From assembly GCF_916618895.1 (NCBI RefSeq), contig NZ_OU745391.1, positions 1,945,014-2,009,013 of the forward strand: a DNA stretch of 64,000 nucleotides. Reading direction: 5' to 3'. Shown piece by piece: positions 7,457 to 16,628 of this stretch. The DNA is from Pseudoclavibacter sp. Marseille-Q3772. Its GTDB lineage: Bacteria > Actinomycetota > Actinomycetes > Actinomycetales > Microbacteriaceae. Numbering within the stretch: the first letter of the stretch is position 1; the number at the start of each line of letters is the position of its first letter. A program made the translations under genes and the position numbers. The notes below the pieces were generated by a model. The model searched no databases. It had not been told where the DNA came from and was given only the letters and a program-made list of their open reading frames with translations.

Positions 7457-10142
7457 GTGACCGCCAGGATGCAGGGCACCGCGTGGGCACACAAGCGGGC
7501 CGGGAAGAAGCCTGCCGACTTGAAGAACGAGCAGTGGTGGCAGCAAGAACTCACCGATGCCGGATACGACCCCGAGAACCTTGGCCGTAGTGTCGTGCAA
7601 GTCCCGGTTTCGTTGGATGCTCTGCCGGTGCAGGAGGTCGCTTCTCGTGCGCTGGATCGTTGCACCGCCGCATCCTCGGCGTGGACACCTCACACGGTGC
7701 AGGAGCAGGTGACGAGGATCGTCACTGAGGCGGGCGTGCAGGCCGCACCAGCCGAGTTGCGGGAGTTCATCGGCAAAGCGTCCGAGGTTGCGGTCTCGGA
7801 TTGCTTCTCGATCCTGCCACCAGGGGCGGCGACGCCGGAGCATGTGGCGCATCTGACCAGCCTCGGCGTGGTCGCCGCCGAGACTGCGCTACGCGACCAA
7901 CTCACCGTCAGCACGCCGGAGCAAGAGCCGCAGCACCCCGAGGTCACCGAGGCGGCACAAGCCACCGGACTCGACGGCGGGCAGACTACAGCGGCGGCAG
8001 CAGTCGCTTCGACCGATCCGCGTGTGATCGTCGAGGGAGCAGCAGGCAGTGGCAAGACCACCATGCTTCGCATCGCCATCACCGTCGCCGCCGAACACGG
8101 CAGGAGCACGCGCGTGGTTGCGCCGACGAAGCGGGCGGCGCGGGTCGCGCACGACGAACTCGACGTGCCCGCAACATCGGTTGCGGCGCTGGTGTATGCA
8201 CGCGGGTGGCGATGGAACGACGATGGCGTCTGGACTCGCCTGAACCCCGGCGACATCGATCCAATGACCGGCGAAGTCTACTCCGGCCCGCCGCGTGATG
8301 CCGTGCTGTCGCGGGGTGAGCGGGTGATCGTGGACGAGGCCGGGATGCTCGACCAGGACACCGCCCACGCCCTGCTGACCGTCACCGCCGAGGCGGGGGC
8401 GGCGGTCGCACTCGTCGGCGACCGTGCCCAACTCCCGGCTGTCGGTCGTGGTGGGGTGCTCGACATGGCCGCCCAGATCAGGGGTCGCACCTACGACATG
8501 AGCGAACTGCACCGCTTCACCGACCCCGAGTACGCCACCCTCACCCTGGCGATGCGCGACCGGGAGAACCCCGGCGCAGTGTTCGACCGACTCGCCGCCA
8601 TGCACCTCGTGACCCTGCACGCCGACGAAGATGCGGCCCGCGAGCACATCGCCGACAACACCGTCCAGGGTGAGGCGATCACGGTGGCGACCAACGACGA
8701 GGCCGCCGCGTTGAACGAGCGCATCCGCATCGGACGTGTCGAGGCGGGCGAGGTCAACAACACCATCACGGCGACCGGCAGCGATGGGCTGAGTATTGGA
8801 GCCGGTGACCTCATCCAAACCCGCCGCAACGACAGCGATGTGGGGGTCGCCAACCGGCAACAATGGCGAGTCCAGCACGTCGAGGACGATGGCACCGTGT
8901 ACGCCCGTGAGGTCGGCAGCGGGCGCAAGAACCCCCGCACCGTTGCCCTGCCTGCCGACTATGTGGGTGAGCACGCGCACCTGTCCTATGCCGCGACTGC
9001 CTACGGCGTCCAAGGCGCAACCGTCAACGGGGCGCACACTGTCTTGTCGGAGGCGACGAGCGCGGCAGGCGTCTACGTCGGCATGACAAGAGCCCGCCAG
9101 ACCAACCGGCTCCATGTTGTTGCCGAGGACATGGCCGACGCCAGGGCGCAGTTCATTGACGCGATGGAACGAGACCCGGCAGACCATGGCCTCGAACACG
9201 CCACCCGACAGGCCGCCGAAGCCGTGCGCGGGTTCGTCGCAGACGGCCCGGTGCGGCTGGTCACCGAAGAACTCGCCCGCCTCGACCACGAGACCGCGCG
9301 TGCAGAGCAGGCGGCGGAACGGTGGGAGCAGACCGCCGCGAGGTTCGATGCCCAACGCGCTACCCCACCAGGCTGAGGACGAGGACAGCGTCGCTGTGCT
9401 CCGACGAGCCGAAGAAGCCGCCGAGCAAGTGCGTGCCGAGGTCACCGGGCCATTGACCGCGCAGGCCGAGACTGACGGTGCCGCCTACCTCGATGCCGTC
9501 ACAGACGAGGCCGCCGCCCATGGCCGCCTCGCCACCGTGGGCAGATTCCGTAAACGCAAGGCCCGCGCCGAGCAGCAGACCGCGACACAGCGCACCCAGT
9601 CGTTGCGCGGGCAAGTCAGCCAGGAGTGGGGCACCACACCCGCGAACCCTGATCGTCTCCCCGAGTGGGCGGGCCAGGTCGCAACTACGCGCGCCGGGAG
9701 TGACCCCCGCGTGACCGATGTCGCCCAGCCTGTCGAAGCGGCCACCGCCGACCGCGACACGATGCGGAAGCGGCACCAGCAGGAGCGCACGGCGTTGCTC
9801 GCCAGCGAGTACGGGGCCGAGCACGCCCAGGCAGCCCGGTACGGGATGCGCCGCACCCCCAACCCCGAGCGTCAAGCGCACGACGCCAAGAACCGGGCCG
9901 CGCTCCTACGCTCAGAGGCCGACGAACTCCGCTCCCTTCCCATCAACGACGCCGCCCATCTGATCGAGACCAAGCACGCCGCACAAGAGCAGGCGCGACA
10001 GGACGCAACCGAACGAGCACGAAAACTCCGCGACCCGCTCCAGCACGACCCCGCCGAACCGACCCGAGCCGCGAGGGACCGAGACGGACCCTGTAGCCGG
10101 GCGCAGCTCGACAGCAGGCACGCGACCAAAGCGACCACGTGA
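7457..10142 (+). pseudogene. MobF-type conjugative relaxase (TraA/TrwC-like), helicase half, 5'-truncated and frameshifted
   Basis: The visible frame contains a superfamily 1 helicase: Walker A VEGAAGSGKTT (nt about 8029-8061), Walker B ERVIVDEAGMLDQD, LVGDRAQLPAVG, and the late motif YAATAYGVQGATV with GVYVGMTRAR. These belong to the C-terminal helicase of relaxases that nick and unwind DNA in conjugation. The N-terminal relaxase domain (catalytic Tyr, His triad) is absent because the sequence begins right at the IS256 element. A TGA appears at 9374-9376 after RATPPG; deleting one C from the run 9363-9366 joins it to the coiled, charged tail (QAEDEDSVAVLRRAEEA...) ending at 10142. Non-functional for transfer as it stands. 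Confidence 0.75.
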
Positions 10143-10214
10143 GCCCCGGGGCTCGGATATGCTCAACTGAAGGGAGCAGACCTCTCTCTGGGCACGAGTT
10201 CAAAGGGGACAGAC

Positions 10215-10691
10215 ATGGCCGTTTTCTATTCTTTCCACTACGACAGAGATGTTCATCGCGTGCAACTCATCGAGCGGATGGGAGCACTTGAATGTCAGCC
10301 GATCCTCAACCATCAAGAGTGGGAGACAATCAAGAGCGGTGGTGACAAAGCCATCAAAGAGTGGATTTCTGACAAGATGAAGTGGAAGTCAGCGGTCATC
10401 GTTCTTATCGGCAAAGAGACTGCGTCTCGGGAATGGGTTCAGTACGAGATACAGAAGGCTTGGGATGACAAAAAGCCGCTTCTCGGCATTCAGATCCATG
10501 GCCTGTCCTCGATGGGGAGCGTCGACTCGGCAGGGTCGAATCCATTTGACAAAGTCCCAGGCGTCTCAGGAGTTCCAATCTTTGATCCGACGCAGACAGA
10601 CTGGACGGGGAAGATCGATTCCAAGGCCACCTACAACCACCTGAAAGATCGCCTGAAGACATGGGCAACGCAGGGCAAGACTCGTCTGTGA
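10215..10691 (+). CDS. TIR-like (ThsB/MTH538-type) domain protein, putative immune sensor
   Basis: 158 residues, almost entirely one TIR-like domain of the ThsB/MTH538 type. It begins with the beta strand FYSFHYDRD (residues 4-12) and has SAVIVLIGKETASREWVQYEI near 60-80; the W-x-x-Y-E-I piece holds the Glu usually considered catalytic in NAD-processing TIR domains. Family proteins sense phage infection and make ADP-ribose-type signal nucleotides from NAD (Thoeris); this activity is not proven here. AAAGGGGA lies a few bases before the ATG. It is first in an operon with overlapping HIT and membrane-protein genes (GTGA overlap at 10688). The sequence is visibly more A+T-rich than the flanking relaxase remnants, which supports separate acquisition. 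Confidence 0.8.
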   Translation: MAVFYSFHYDRDVHRVQLIERMGALECQPILNHQEWETIKSGGDKAIKEWISDKMKWKSAVIVLIGKETASREWVQYEIQKAWDDKKPLLGIQIHGLSSMGSVDSAGSNPFDKVPGVSGVPIFDPTQTDWTGKIDSKATYNHLKDRLKTWATQGKTRL

Positions 10692-11128
10692 CCGCTGATC
10701 TCGATTGCCCGTTCTGTACAATTGTGCAACGGAACGATCCCGATGTGCGCGAGGTGTATCGGGACGATCAGGTAGTGGCCTTTTTCCCCACAGACCCGGC
10801 CGTGCTGGGACACACTCTGATCGTCCCGCGCGCGCATGTCCCCTTCGTTTGGGAGCTACACGATGAGGATGCAGAGCACATCGGCCTGCTTATCTCACGC
10901 ATGTCGCGAGTAATCGTGGAAACCACTGGAGCAGAGGGCCTCAACGTTATTCAGTCAAACGGACAGGTTGCTACCCAGACTGTCAATCACGTCCACGTTC
11001 ATCTCGTCCCCAGATGGACGAACGATGCCATAGGCCGCATCTGGCCCCCCGAGACTCACTACTCCGAGCATGCGAAAGACGAGACTTGGGATGCTCTCCG
11101 CGAAGCTTGTAGAGGGCTTCGCCTATGA
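10688..11128 (+). CDS. HIT-family nucleotide hydrolase in TIR operon
   Basis: About 146 residues from the GTG at 10688. I prefer this start over the upstream in-frame ATG (10661) because GTGA overlaps the TIR stop and the protein then begins just before the CPFC of HIT proteins. The histidine triad is HVHVHLVPRW, near residues 100-109. The N-terminal half has the usual DDQVVAFFPTDPAVLGHTLIVPRAHV. HIT proteins cleave nucleotidyl phosphoramidates, dinucleoside polyphosphates or AMP-conjugates through a nucleotidyl-histidine intermediate. Coupled to a TIR gene, a role in making, trimming or clearing a nucleotide signal is attractive, but that is inference. Its stop overlaps the next gene's ATG by 4 bases. 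Confidence 0.85.
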   Translation: MTADLDCPFCTIVQRNDPDVREVYRDDQVVAFFPTDPAVLGHTLIVPRAHVPFVWELHDEDAEHIGLLISRMSRVIVETTGAEGLNVIQSNGQVATQTVNHVHVHLVPRWTNDAIGRIWPPETHYSEHAKDETWDALREACRGLRL

Positions 11129-11658
11129 CGGATCACGACACGACCAACAGGGAAGGCACAAGAGAAACCGTCAGGTTAAAGCACCTCGACTACATTCAGA
11201 GCATCGTCGCTCGAATGGCTCATTCCTCGACGCAGGCAAAGAGTTGGCTCTTGCCCGTGGTCACTGCGACGTTCGGGTATGCGCTTACCCAACGGTCGGG
11301 AACTGTAGCGTTGTTAGGTATCGCCGCCATTCTGCTATTCGGCTACATGGATGCGAGTTACCTCCGGCAAGAGCGAGCGTACAGGCGGCTCTACAATGCC
11401 GTCGCTGCGGGGAAGAAGATTCCCGAGCTATCACTCGACCCGCATGATATCGACCGCAAGATTCCAGACGCTGATGGCGATCCGTCACCGAAGGACAAAT
11501 CCGACAAAGAGCCAAGTTTTTGGAGGAAGTTGCGGACGGCCTTCCGTGGCTGGTTCTTCTTTGACCCTAGAGTCTGGTTCTCGTGGTCAATCTTCCCCTT
11601 CTACGGAGGGTTCCTCGCTGTTGGAATCGCTGTTCTTTGGTACGCGATTGCCCACTGA
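11125..11658 (+). CDS. Small multi-span membrane protein in TIR-HIT operon, putative effector
   Basis: 177 residues. Layout: charged N-terminus with the signature RLKHLDYIQSIVARMAHSS, two membrane helices (about residues 42-58 and 60-80), an amphipathic stretch ASYLRQERAYRRLYNAV, an acidic polar segment (DPHDIDRKIPDADGD), and a third membrane helix near 150-175. The N-terminal pattern (HL-x-x-I-Q, R-M-a-x-x-S, K-x-W) resembles a recurring family of uncharacterised membrane proteins that I associate, from memory, with TIR and other defence genes, somewhat like SLATT/S-4TM effectors. A membrane-disrupting effector triggered by a TIR product is a reasonable hypothesis. ATG 11125 overlaps the HIT stop (ATGA), so translation is likely coupled. 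Confidence 0.65.
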   Translation: MTDHDTTNREGTRETVRLKHLDYIQSIVARMAHSSTQAKSWLLPVVTATFGYALTQRSGTVALLGIAAILLFGYMDASYLRQERAYRRLYNAVAAGKKIPELSLDPHDIDRKIPDADGDPSPKDKSDKEPSFWRKLRTAFRGWFFFDPRVWFSWSIFPFYGGFLAVGIAVLWYAIAH

Positions 11659-11817
11659 GCCAGCTGACCAGGCACTGAACAGCGCCTCGACGTGACCCAC
11701 TTAGATGTCACTTTGACAATTCGAACGCAGGATCGCATGGCAGAGTAACTGGTGTCCTCAGCCAGCAGTACACTGGAACTGCGCAGACGCGCACGATCAC
11801 GGGTGAGTGTGTTTAGG

Positions 11818-12808
11818 GTACCTCGGTTACGCCGTCACCGCCCACCGCGCCACCGACACCGCCCACGTCCTCGTCGAGCCCACCACCACGCGGGAGAACC
11901 TGTATGTGGCGATGACGCGCGGGCGGGAGTCGAATCAGGCGTACGTCGTCCTCGACCGTCCCGATGATCACGCCACGTCGCATCCGGGTGACAATCCTGA
12001 CGCCACCGCCCGCACGGTCCTCTACGGCGTGCTCCAGCACAGCGGTGCTGAGCTGTCGGCGCACGAGACCATCCCCGCCGAGCAGGACCGGTGGGGCTCG
12101 ATCGCCCAACTCGCCGCCGAATACGAAACCATCGCCGCCGCAGCCCAACACGACCGCTGGACCACCCTGGTCCGCGGTTCCGGGCTCACCGACGAGCAAG
12201 TGCAAGCCGTCATCGACTCCGACGCCCTCGGCGCCCTCACTGCGGAACTGCGCCGGGCCGAAGCCAACCACCACCACGTCGACACCCTCCTGCCACGCCT
12301 CATCAAGGCTCGCGGGTTCGCCGACGCCGACGACATCGCCTCCGTCATCCACCACCGCCTCGCCAACGCCACCACCCGACCCGCGGGCTCCGGCCGCACT
12401 CGACAGGCACCGCGTCTCATCGCCGGGCTGATTCCCGAAGCCGCCGGCCCCATGACCCCCGACATACAACGGGCCCTGACCGAGCGCCGATACCTCATTG
12501 AAACCCGAGCAGAAGCAGTTCTCGCCACCGCCCTCCACCCGCAAGAACCATGGGCTATGGCACTCGGTCCGATACCCGCGACTGGGCGGGAGAGGCAGCA
12601 GTGGCGACGTCGCGCCCTGGTTGTAGCCGCCTACCGTGACCGCTACAGCATCACCGGCCCCACGCCGCTCGGGACGCCGGGCGAGGGCGCCGCACAGAAG
12701 ATCGACGCCGCCCGAGCGTGGGCGGCTGTCGACCGAGCAAAGCGCTTCGGCTGGAGACCCGATCAGGCACAGGAACGTCCCCGTTCGACACCCGTTCGTC
12801 AGCTCTGA
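11818..12808 (+). pseudogene. Second MobF-type relaxase, C-terminal remnant
   Basis: The recognisable part starts near 11818 with LGYAVTAHRATDTAHVLV and TRENLYVAMTRGRESNQAYVVLD, the final motif of the relaxase-associated SF1 helicase. An alpha-helical tail rich in Ala, Arg and His follows, with YRDRYSITGPTPLG near the end. It overlaps in homology with the end of the helicase in the fragment at 7457, so it is not the missing piece of that gene but a different relaxase. Everything upstream (relaxase domain, Walker motifs) is absent. About 330 residues remain open, with no obvious native start. Probably an untranslated relic of a conjugative element. Confidence 0.7.
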
Positions 12809-12902
12809 ACGCCATCCACAGCGCCTAGAGTGGGAGTGCCCCGGGGTTGAACAAGCCCATCGGCGCGCCGACGGGATCAGGGCCGCCAGCCTCGGCTAAT
12901 CT

Positions 12903-14969
12903 ATGCTCATGAGTCAGAGTGTGGCTGTTGTTGCCCCCGAACGTGCTGACGATGACGGCTACGAGCTCAAAATCTCCCGCCTGACCATCGACAAGCTCGG
13001 CGTGAAGCTGTACGACCGGGTGAGCGCGGTCGTCGCCGAGCTGGTCGCCAACAGCTATGACGCAGATGCCACCGAGGTCAGCGTCGAGCTCCCACTCGCC
13101 ACTCTGCTCAGCGTCCAAGACCCGGCCCTACCAGAGTGGACAGTGACCGTCACCGACAACGGACACGGTCTCACTCCCGATGAGGCGCGTGCCTACTACC
13201 TGCGGGTGGGCGCAGATCGCCGAAAGTCTGGAGGAGCTGGCGCGCGCAGCCGCAGGCTCAACCGTCCAGTCATGGGGCGCAAGGGCATCGGAAAGCTGGC
13301 TCCATTCGGCATATGCAAGCGAATCGAGGTCATCTCGTCGGGTGGCGACAAGACGGCCTCAGGTCACTTGACGAGCCACTTCCTCATGGACTTCGACAAG
13401 ATCATCGGCGAGGACAGCGACATCCCGGTGCAGCTCGACAAGGGTGATCTCGACGGCACGTACCAGCCCGATTCCGGCACAAAGATTGTGCTGACCGGCT
13501 TCCTCCCCAAGAGAGTGCCTGACGCCGAGGTTTTCATGCGGCAGCTTGAGCGCCGATTTGCCTTGGCCGCCACCGACTTCGACGTGATCGTGCGAGACTC
13601 GCGCAGGCCTGCCGAGCCGCCGCTCACGATGCAGAAGTTCCAGATTGATGTCGTGGAAGCGACCCGCATCGACCTCAGCACTAGGCCCGTGACTGTCGAA
13701 GACGGCACGCTCCTACCGGTCTCAGGATGGGTAGCAATGGCGACCGAGTCGTACCGTAACGAGGAGATGGCCGGCGTGCGCATCTACGCGCGCGGCAAAA
13801 TCGTCGCGACCACACGAGACTTCGAGCAGCGCGCCGGCTTCACCGGCGAGTTCGCGACTCGCTCATACATGGTCGGAGAGGTCCATGCGGACTGGCTCGA
13901 TGACGATGATGACGACGACCTAGTCCGAACAGACCGACAGTCCATCCTGTGGGAGTCTGACAAGGGCTCTGCATTGCGGACATGGGGCGCCGACATCGTC
14001 CGCGAGATCGGCCGTCTGGGCCGCCAGCCGAGACGCGAGAAGGTCAAGAAGCGCTTCCGCGAGGTTGCAGAGCTCGAACGTCGTGCGCGCGAGCGCTTCT
14101 CTGACGAGTCCGTCATTAAGGTCGCGCTAAGCATTGGCGACAGCATCGGCGGGTTCGCAGCCGAGGACGAGCTCACCGACACCGAATATGTAGAAGGACT
14201 CGCGCAGGTCATCCTCTCAGTCGCGCCCCACCAGGCGCTCGTCACCGCCTTCCAGGACTTCGAGCGTACTCGCACCGGCGGACAAGAACCGACGCTCGAA
14301 GAGCTTGTAGACCTGTTCGGCAAGACCCGCGTTGCCGAGGCAGCCTCCTACGCTCAGATCGCCAGCGAGCGAGTGCGCGTACTCGACCAACTCGACAACA
14401 TCATTTTCGACACCGCCCGCGACGAGGCCGCGCTGCAGCGAATTATCACCGAGGCGCCCTGGCTTATCCAACCGGACTGGACGGTTATCACCGCGAACCA
14501 GAGCCTAAAGACCTTCAAGACCTCGTTCGAAAACTACCTCAAGCGCGTACACGGCATCGAGGCCACGCTCGTGATCGAGTACGAGAAGAAGCGACCCGAC
14601 TTCACACTCGTCGCAGTTGGTGGCATGCTCCACTTCGTCGAAATCAAGGCATCCGGCCACGCCTTGGACGACGAGGACTTCACCCGGCTCTTCAGGTACG
14701 TAGACGCACTTCGCAAGTTCTTCGAGAGCAACCCGGACATGGCTGCGGAGTTTCCCCGGAAGTGGCGGATCGACCTCGTCGTGGACTCCGTTGCGATCAA
14801 GGATCCGATGAGGCAACAGACGTACAAAACGGTCGTCGATGCCAATGAGGTATTCCAGCTCTCGTGGGATGACTTCCGCAATCGCGCTCGCCGAACCAAT
14901 GAGGCATTCCTGCAGGCGCGAGACGCCGCCACCGTCGCCGCCAAAGCGATCCAAGGGAGCGGATCGTGA
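12903..14969 (+). CDS. GHKL ATPase fused to PD-(D/E)XK nuclease, restriction partner of adjacent methyltransferase
   Basis: 688 residues. N-terminal GHKL (Hsp90/MutL/MORC-type) ATPase: N-box VAELVANSYDADAT (residues about 43-56), G1 VTDNGHGL (about 83-90), G2 GRKGIGKLAPFG (about 125-136). After a middle region containing a run of Asp (WLDDDDDDDL) and coiled segments comes a C-terminal PD-(D/E)XK-like nuclease: RPDFTL (Asp about 565) and HFVEIKASG (Glu about 579, Lys about 581). GHKL ATPases paired with cytosine methyltransferases are a described class of restriction-modification component (MutL/MORC-like). It would cut unmodified DNA in an ATP-dependent way. The methyltransferase start overlaps its stop (GTGA). 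An ATG two codons downstream (12909) is an alternative start. No strong RBS is seen. Confidence 0.75.
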   Translation: MLMSQSVAVVAPERADDDGYELKISRLTIDKLGVKLYDRVSAVVAELVANSYDADATEVSVELPLATLLSVQDPALPEWTVTVTDNGHGLTPDEARAYYLRVGADRRKSGGAGARSRRLNRPVMGRKGIGKLAPFGICKRIEVISSGGDKTASGHLTSHFLMDFDKIIGEDSDIPVQLDKGDLDGTYQPDSGTKIVLTGFLPKRVPDAEVFMRQLERRFALAATDFDVIVRDSRRPAEPPLTMQKFQIDVVEATRIDLSTRPVTVEDGTLLPVSGWVAMATESYRNEEMAGVRIYARGKIVATTRDFEQRAGFTGEFATRSYMVGEVHADWLDDDDDDDLVRTDRQSILWESDKGSALRTWGADIVREIGRLGRQPRREKVKKRFREVAELERRARERFSDESVIKVALSIGDSIGGFAAEDELTDTEYVEGLAQVILSVAPHQALVTAFQDFERTRTGGQEPTLEELVDLFGKTRVAEAASYAQIASERVRVLDQLDNIIFDTARDEAALQRIITEAPWLIQPDWTVITANQSLKTFKTSFENYLKRVHGIEATLVIEYEKKRPDFTLVAVGGMLHFVEIKASGHALDDEDFTRLFRYVDALRKFFESNPDMAAEFPRKWRIDLVVDSVAIKDPMRQQTYKTVVDANEVFQLSWDDFRNRARRTNEAFLQARDAATVAAKAIQGSGS

Positions 14970-16297
14970 AAGCTCTGAGCCTGTTCTCTAACTGTGGGGC
15001 GGGTGATGTCGGTTACAAGGAGGCCGGCTTTGAGTTCAACGTCATGGCTGAACTCAACCCCAATCGACTCTCGGTGGCACTCGCCAACCACCCGACGGCA
15101 GTCGGCGTACCTGGAGACCTGCGGAAGACCTGGACGACCGTGATCGACAAGTGGAGAGCGTCCGAGGGGGTGAAGCCGCCAGACCTTCTCGCTGCCTGCC
15201 CACCTTGTCAGGGGATGAGCAGCGCCCGTGGTGGCCTCGGCAGTCATGACGACCACACGGCGGGTGGCCGTGATCCGCGTAATCTCCTAGTCACCGTGAT
15301 CGAGGCAGTCGCCCGAGAGCTCAAGCCGCGGGCGATCGTCGTGGAGAACGTGCCAGCCTTTCTCACGCGCGTAGTTCCCCACCCCGCAAGCGGCGGCCCG
15401 ATCAGTGCGGCGCTGATTCTCATCGAGGCTCTGTCCGACGACTACGATGTCTTCTCAATGATCGCCGACCTCGCGGATTGGGGCGTGCCGCAGACGCGCA
15501 AGCGATCCTTCCTCACCCTGATCCGCAAGGATGAGAAGCGCCTCGCTCGGCACGAAGGGTTCTCGCCGTTTCCCGTTCCCACGCACGCGAGTGATTGGGG
15601 CGGGAAGCAGGTGACGATCGCCGAGTCTCTTAAAGAGCTTTCGGCCGCGGCCCTCGACGCGTCCGACGCTCAGAAGGCCGCTGACCCGGCCAACCCCATG
15701 CACTTCGTTCCGGTCTGGGACGATCGCCAGTACCGGATGGTCGCGGCGATTCCACCAAACTCGGGGAAGGGGGCATGGGCCAACCGGCAGTGCTCCTCTT
15801 GTTCCGCAACGACACAAGACCCCGACGCGGCGCTTTGCTCGGCATGCAATGCACCGTTGCTACGGCCGGTCGTCAAAGACAATGATTCCTGGCGGCTCGT
15901 CAAGGGTTTCCGCACCAGTAGCTACACGCGGATGAAAGTCGATGCTCCTGCATCCACGGTCACCACCGCAAGCGGCCGTGTCGGAAGCGACAAGACGATC
16001 CACCCTTGGGAGAACCGGGTTCTGAGCCCCTACGAATGTGCCCACATCCAGACTCTCCCCACCGACTTCAAATGGGGGGATGCTCTGAAGCGGTGGGGGC
16101 ACACGAACCTGCGCGAGATGATTGGCGAGGCCGTGCCGCCGCGATTCACTGAGATGCATGGGCAGGCCATCCGCGCCTTCATAAATGAAGCTCCGGATGT
16201 ACCGCTGCTCCCGGCCGCTGATGCGAGGTTGGTGAGGGCTCGCGAGCATCTCGACAGGGCCCGAGCCAAGGCACACAGACAGCCCATGGATGCCTGA
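14966..16297 (+). CDS. DNA (cytosine-5)-methyltransferase with embedded zinc ribbon
   Basis: 443 residues from a GTG that overlaps the preceding stop. C5-methyltransferase motifs in order: FSNCGAGDVGY (motif I), CPPCQGMS with the catalytic Cys (about residues 78-85), VVENVPAF (motif VI), QTRKRSF (VIII), and LREMIGEAVPP (X, usually QIGNAVPP). Between VIII and X, in the target-recognition part, is CSSC-x12-CSAC (residues about 276-295), a zinc ribbon that may help sequence recognition. It protects host DNA from the GHKL-nuclease encoded upstream. Downstream is a broken vsr gene, the usual repair partner for deaminated 5-methylcytosine. The recognition sequence cannot be deduced. Confidence 0.88.
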   Translation: MKALSLFSNCGAGDVGYKEAGFEFNVMAELNPNRLSVALANHPTAVGVPGDLRKTWTTVIDKWRASEGVKPPDLLAACPPCQGMSSARGGLGSHDDHTAGGRDPRNLLVTVIEAVARELKPRAIVVENVPAFLTRVVPHPASGGPISAALILIEALSDDYDVFSMIADLADWGVPQTRKRSFLTLIRKDEKRLARHEGFSPFPVPTHASDWGGKQVTIAESLKELSAAALDASDAQKAADPANPMHFVPVWDDRQYRMVAAIPPNSGKGAWANRQCSSCSATTQDPDAALCSACNAPLLRPVVKDNDSWRLVKGFRTSSYTRMKVDAPASTVTTASGRVGSDKTIHPWENRVLSPYECAHIQTLPTDFKWGDALKRWGHTNLREMIGEAVPPRFTEMHGQAIRAFINEAPDVPLLPAADARLVRAREHLDRARAKAHRQPMDA

Positions 16298-16330
16298 GTC
16301 GCCGGCTGAGCCCCGGCGTAAGGTTCGAGC

Positions 16331-16628
16331 ATGGGCGTTGGGTCGTGGGCATCGAGCCCCGCGGCTCGCAAAGCAATGCAGGCGAACCGCAGCCGAGACA
16401 CCAGCACCGAGTGCGCTGTGCGTCGCATCGCTCACTCGCGCGGCATGCGCTACCGGGTAAATTCGCGGCCAGAGAGCCGCATCCGGCGCACGGCGGACAT
16501 GGAGTTCTTTGGCGCCCAGGGCCGTGTTCATCGACGGGTGCTTCTGGCATGGCTGCGAGACCCGCTACAAGACGCCCAAGTCCAACGCTAGCTACTGGTC
16601 GGAGAAAGTCGAGCGGAACCGTCAGTGA
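16331..16628 (+). pseudogene. vsr: Very-short-patch repair endonuclease (Vsr), frameshifted and truncated
   Basis: The first frame gives MGVGSWASSPAARKAM, QANRSRDTSTE, RGMRYRVNSRPE and RRTADM, the N-terminal half of Vsr. After FFGAQ the remainder is in another frame: AVFIDGCFWHGCETRYKTPK, then YWSEKVERN. Deleting one G from GGG 16519-16521 joins them. The protein then stops at TGA 16626-16628, well before the usual C-terminus, where a different gene remnant begins. Vsr nicks T:G mismatches produced by 5-methylcytosine deamination and normally accompanies C5 methyltransferases; its start is 34 bp after the methyltransferase stop. It is dead even if the frameshift were a sequencing error, because the 3' end is lost. 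Confidence 0.8.

Noticed and set aside
7889..9445. 518-codon open frame on the minus strand
   Set aside because: It is the mirror of the relaxase helicase, whose Walker motifs prove the + strand; high G+C makes long antisense frames common.
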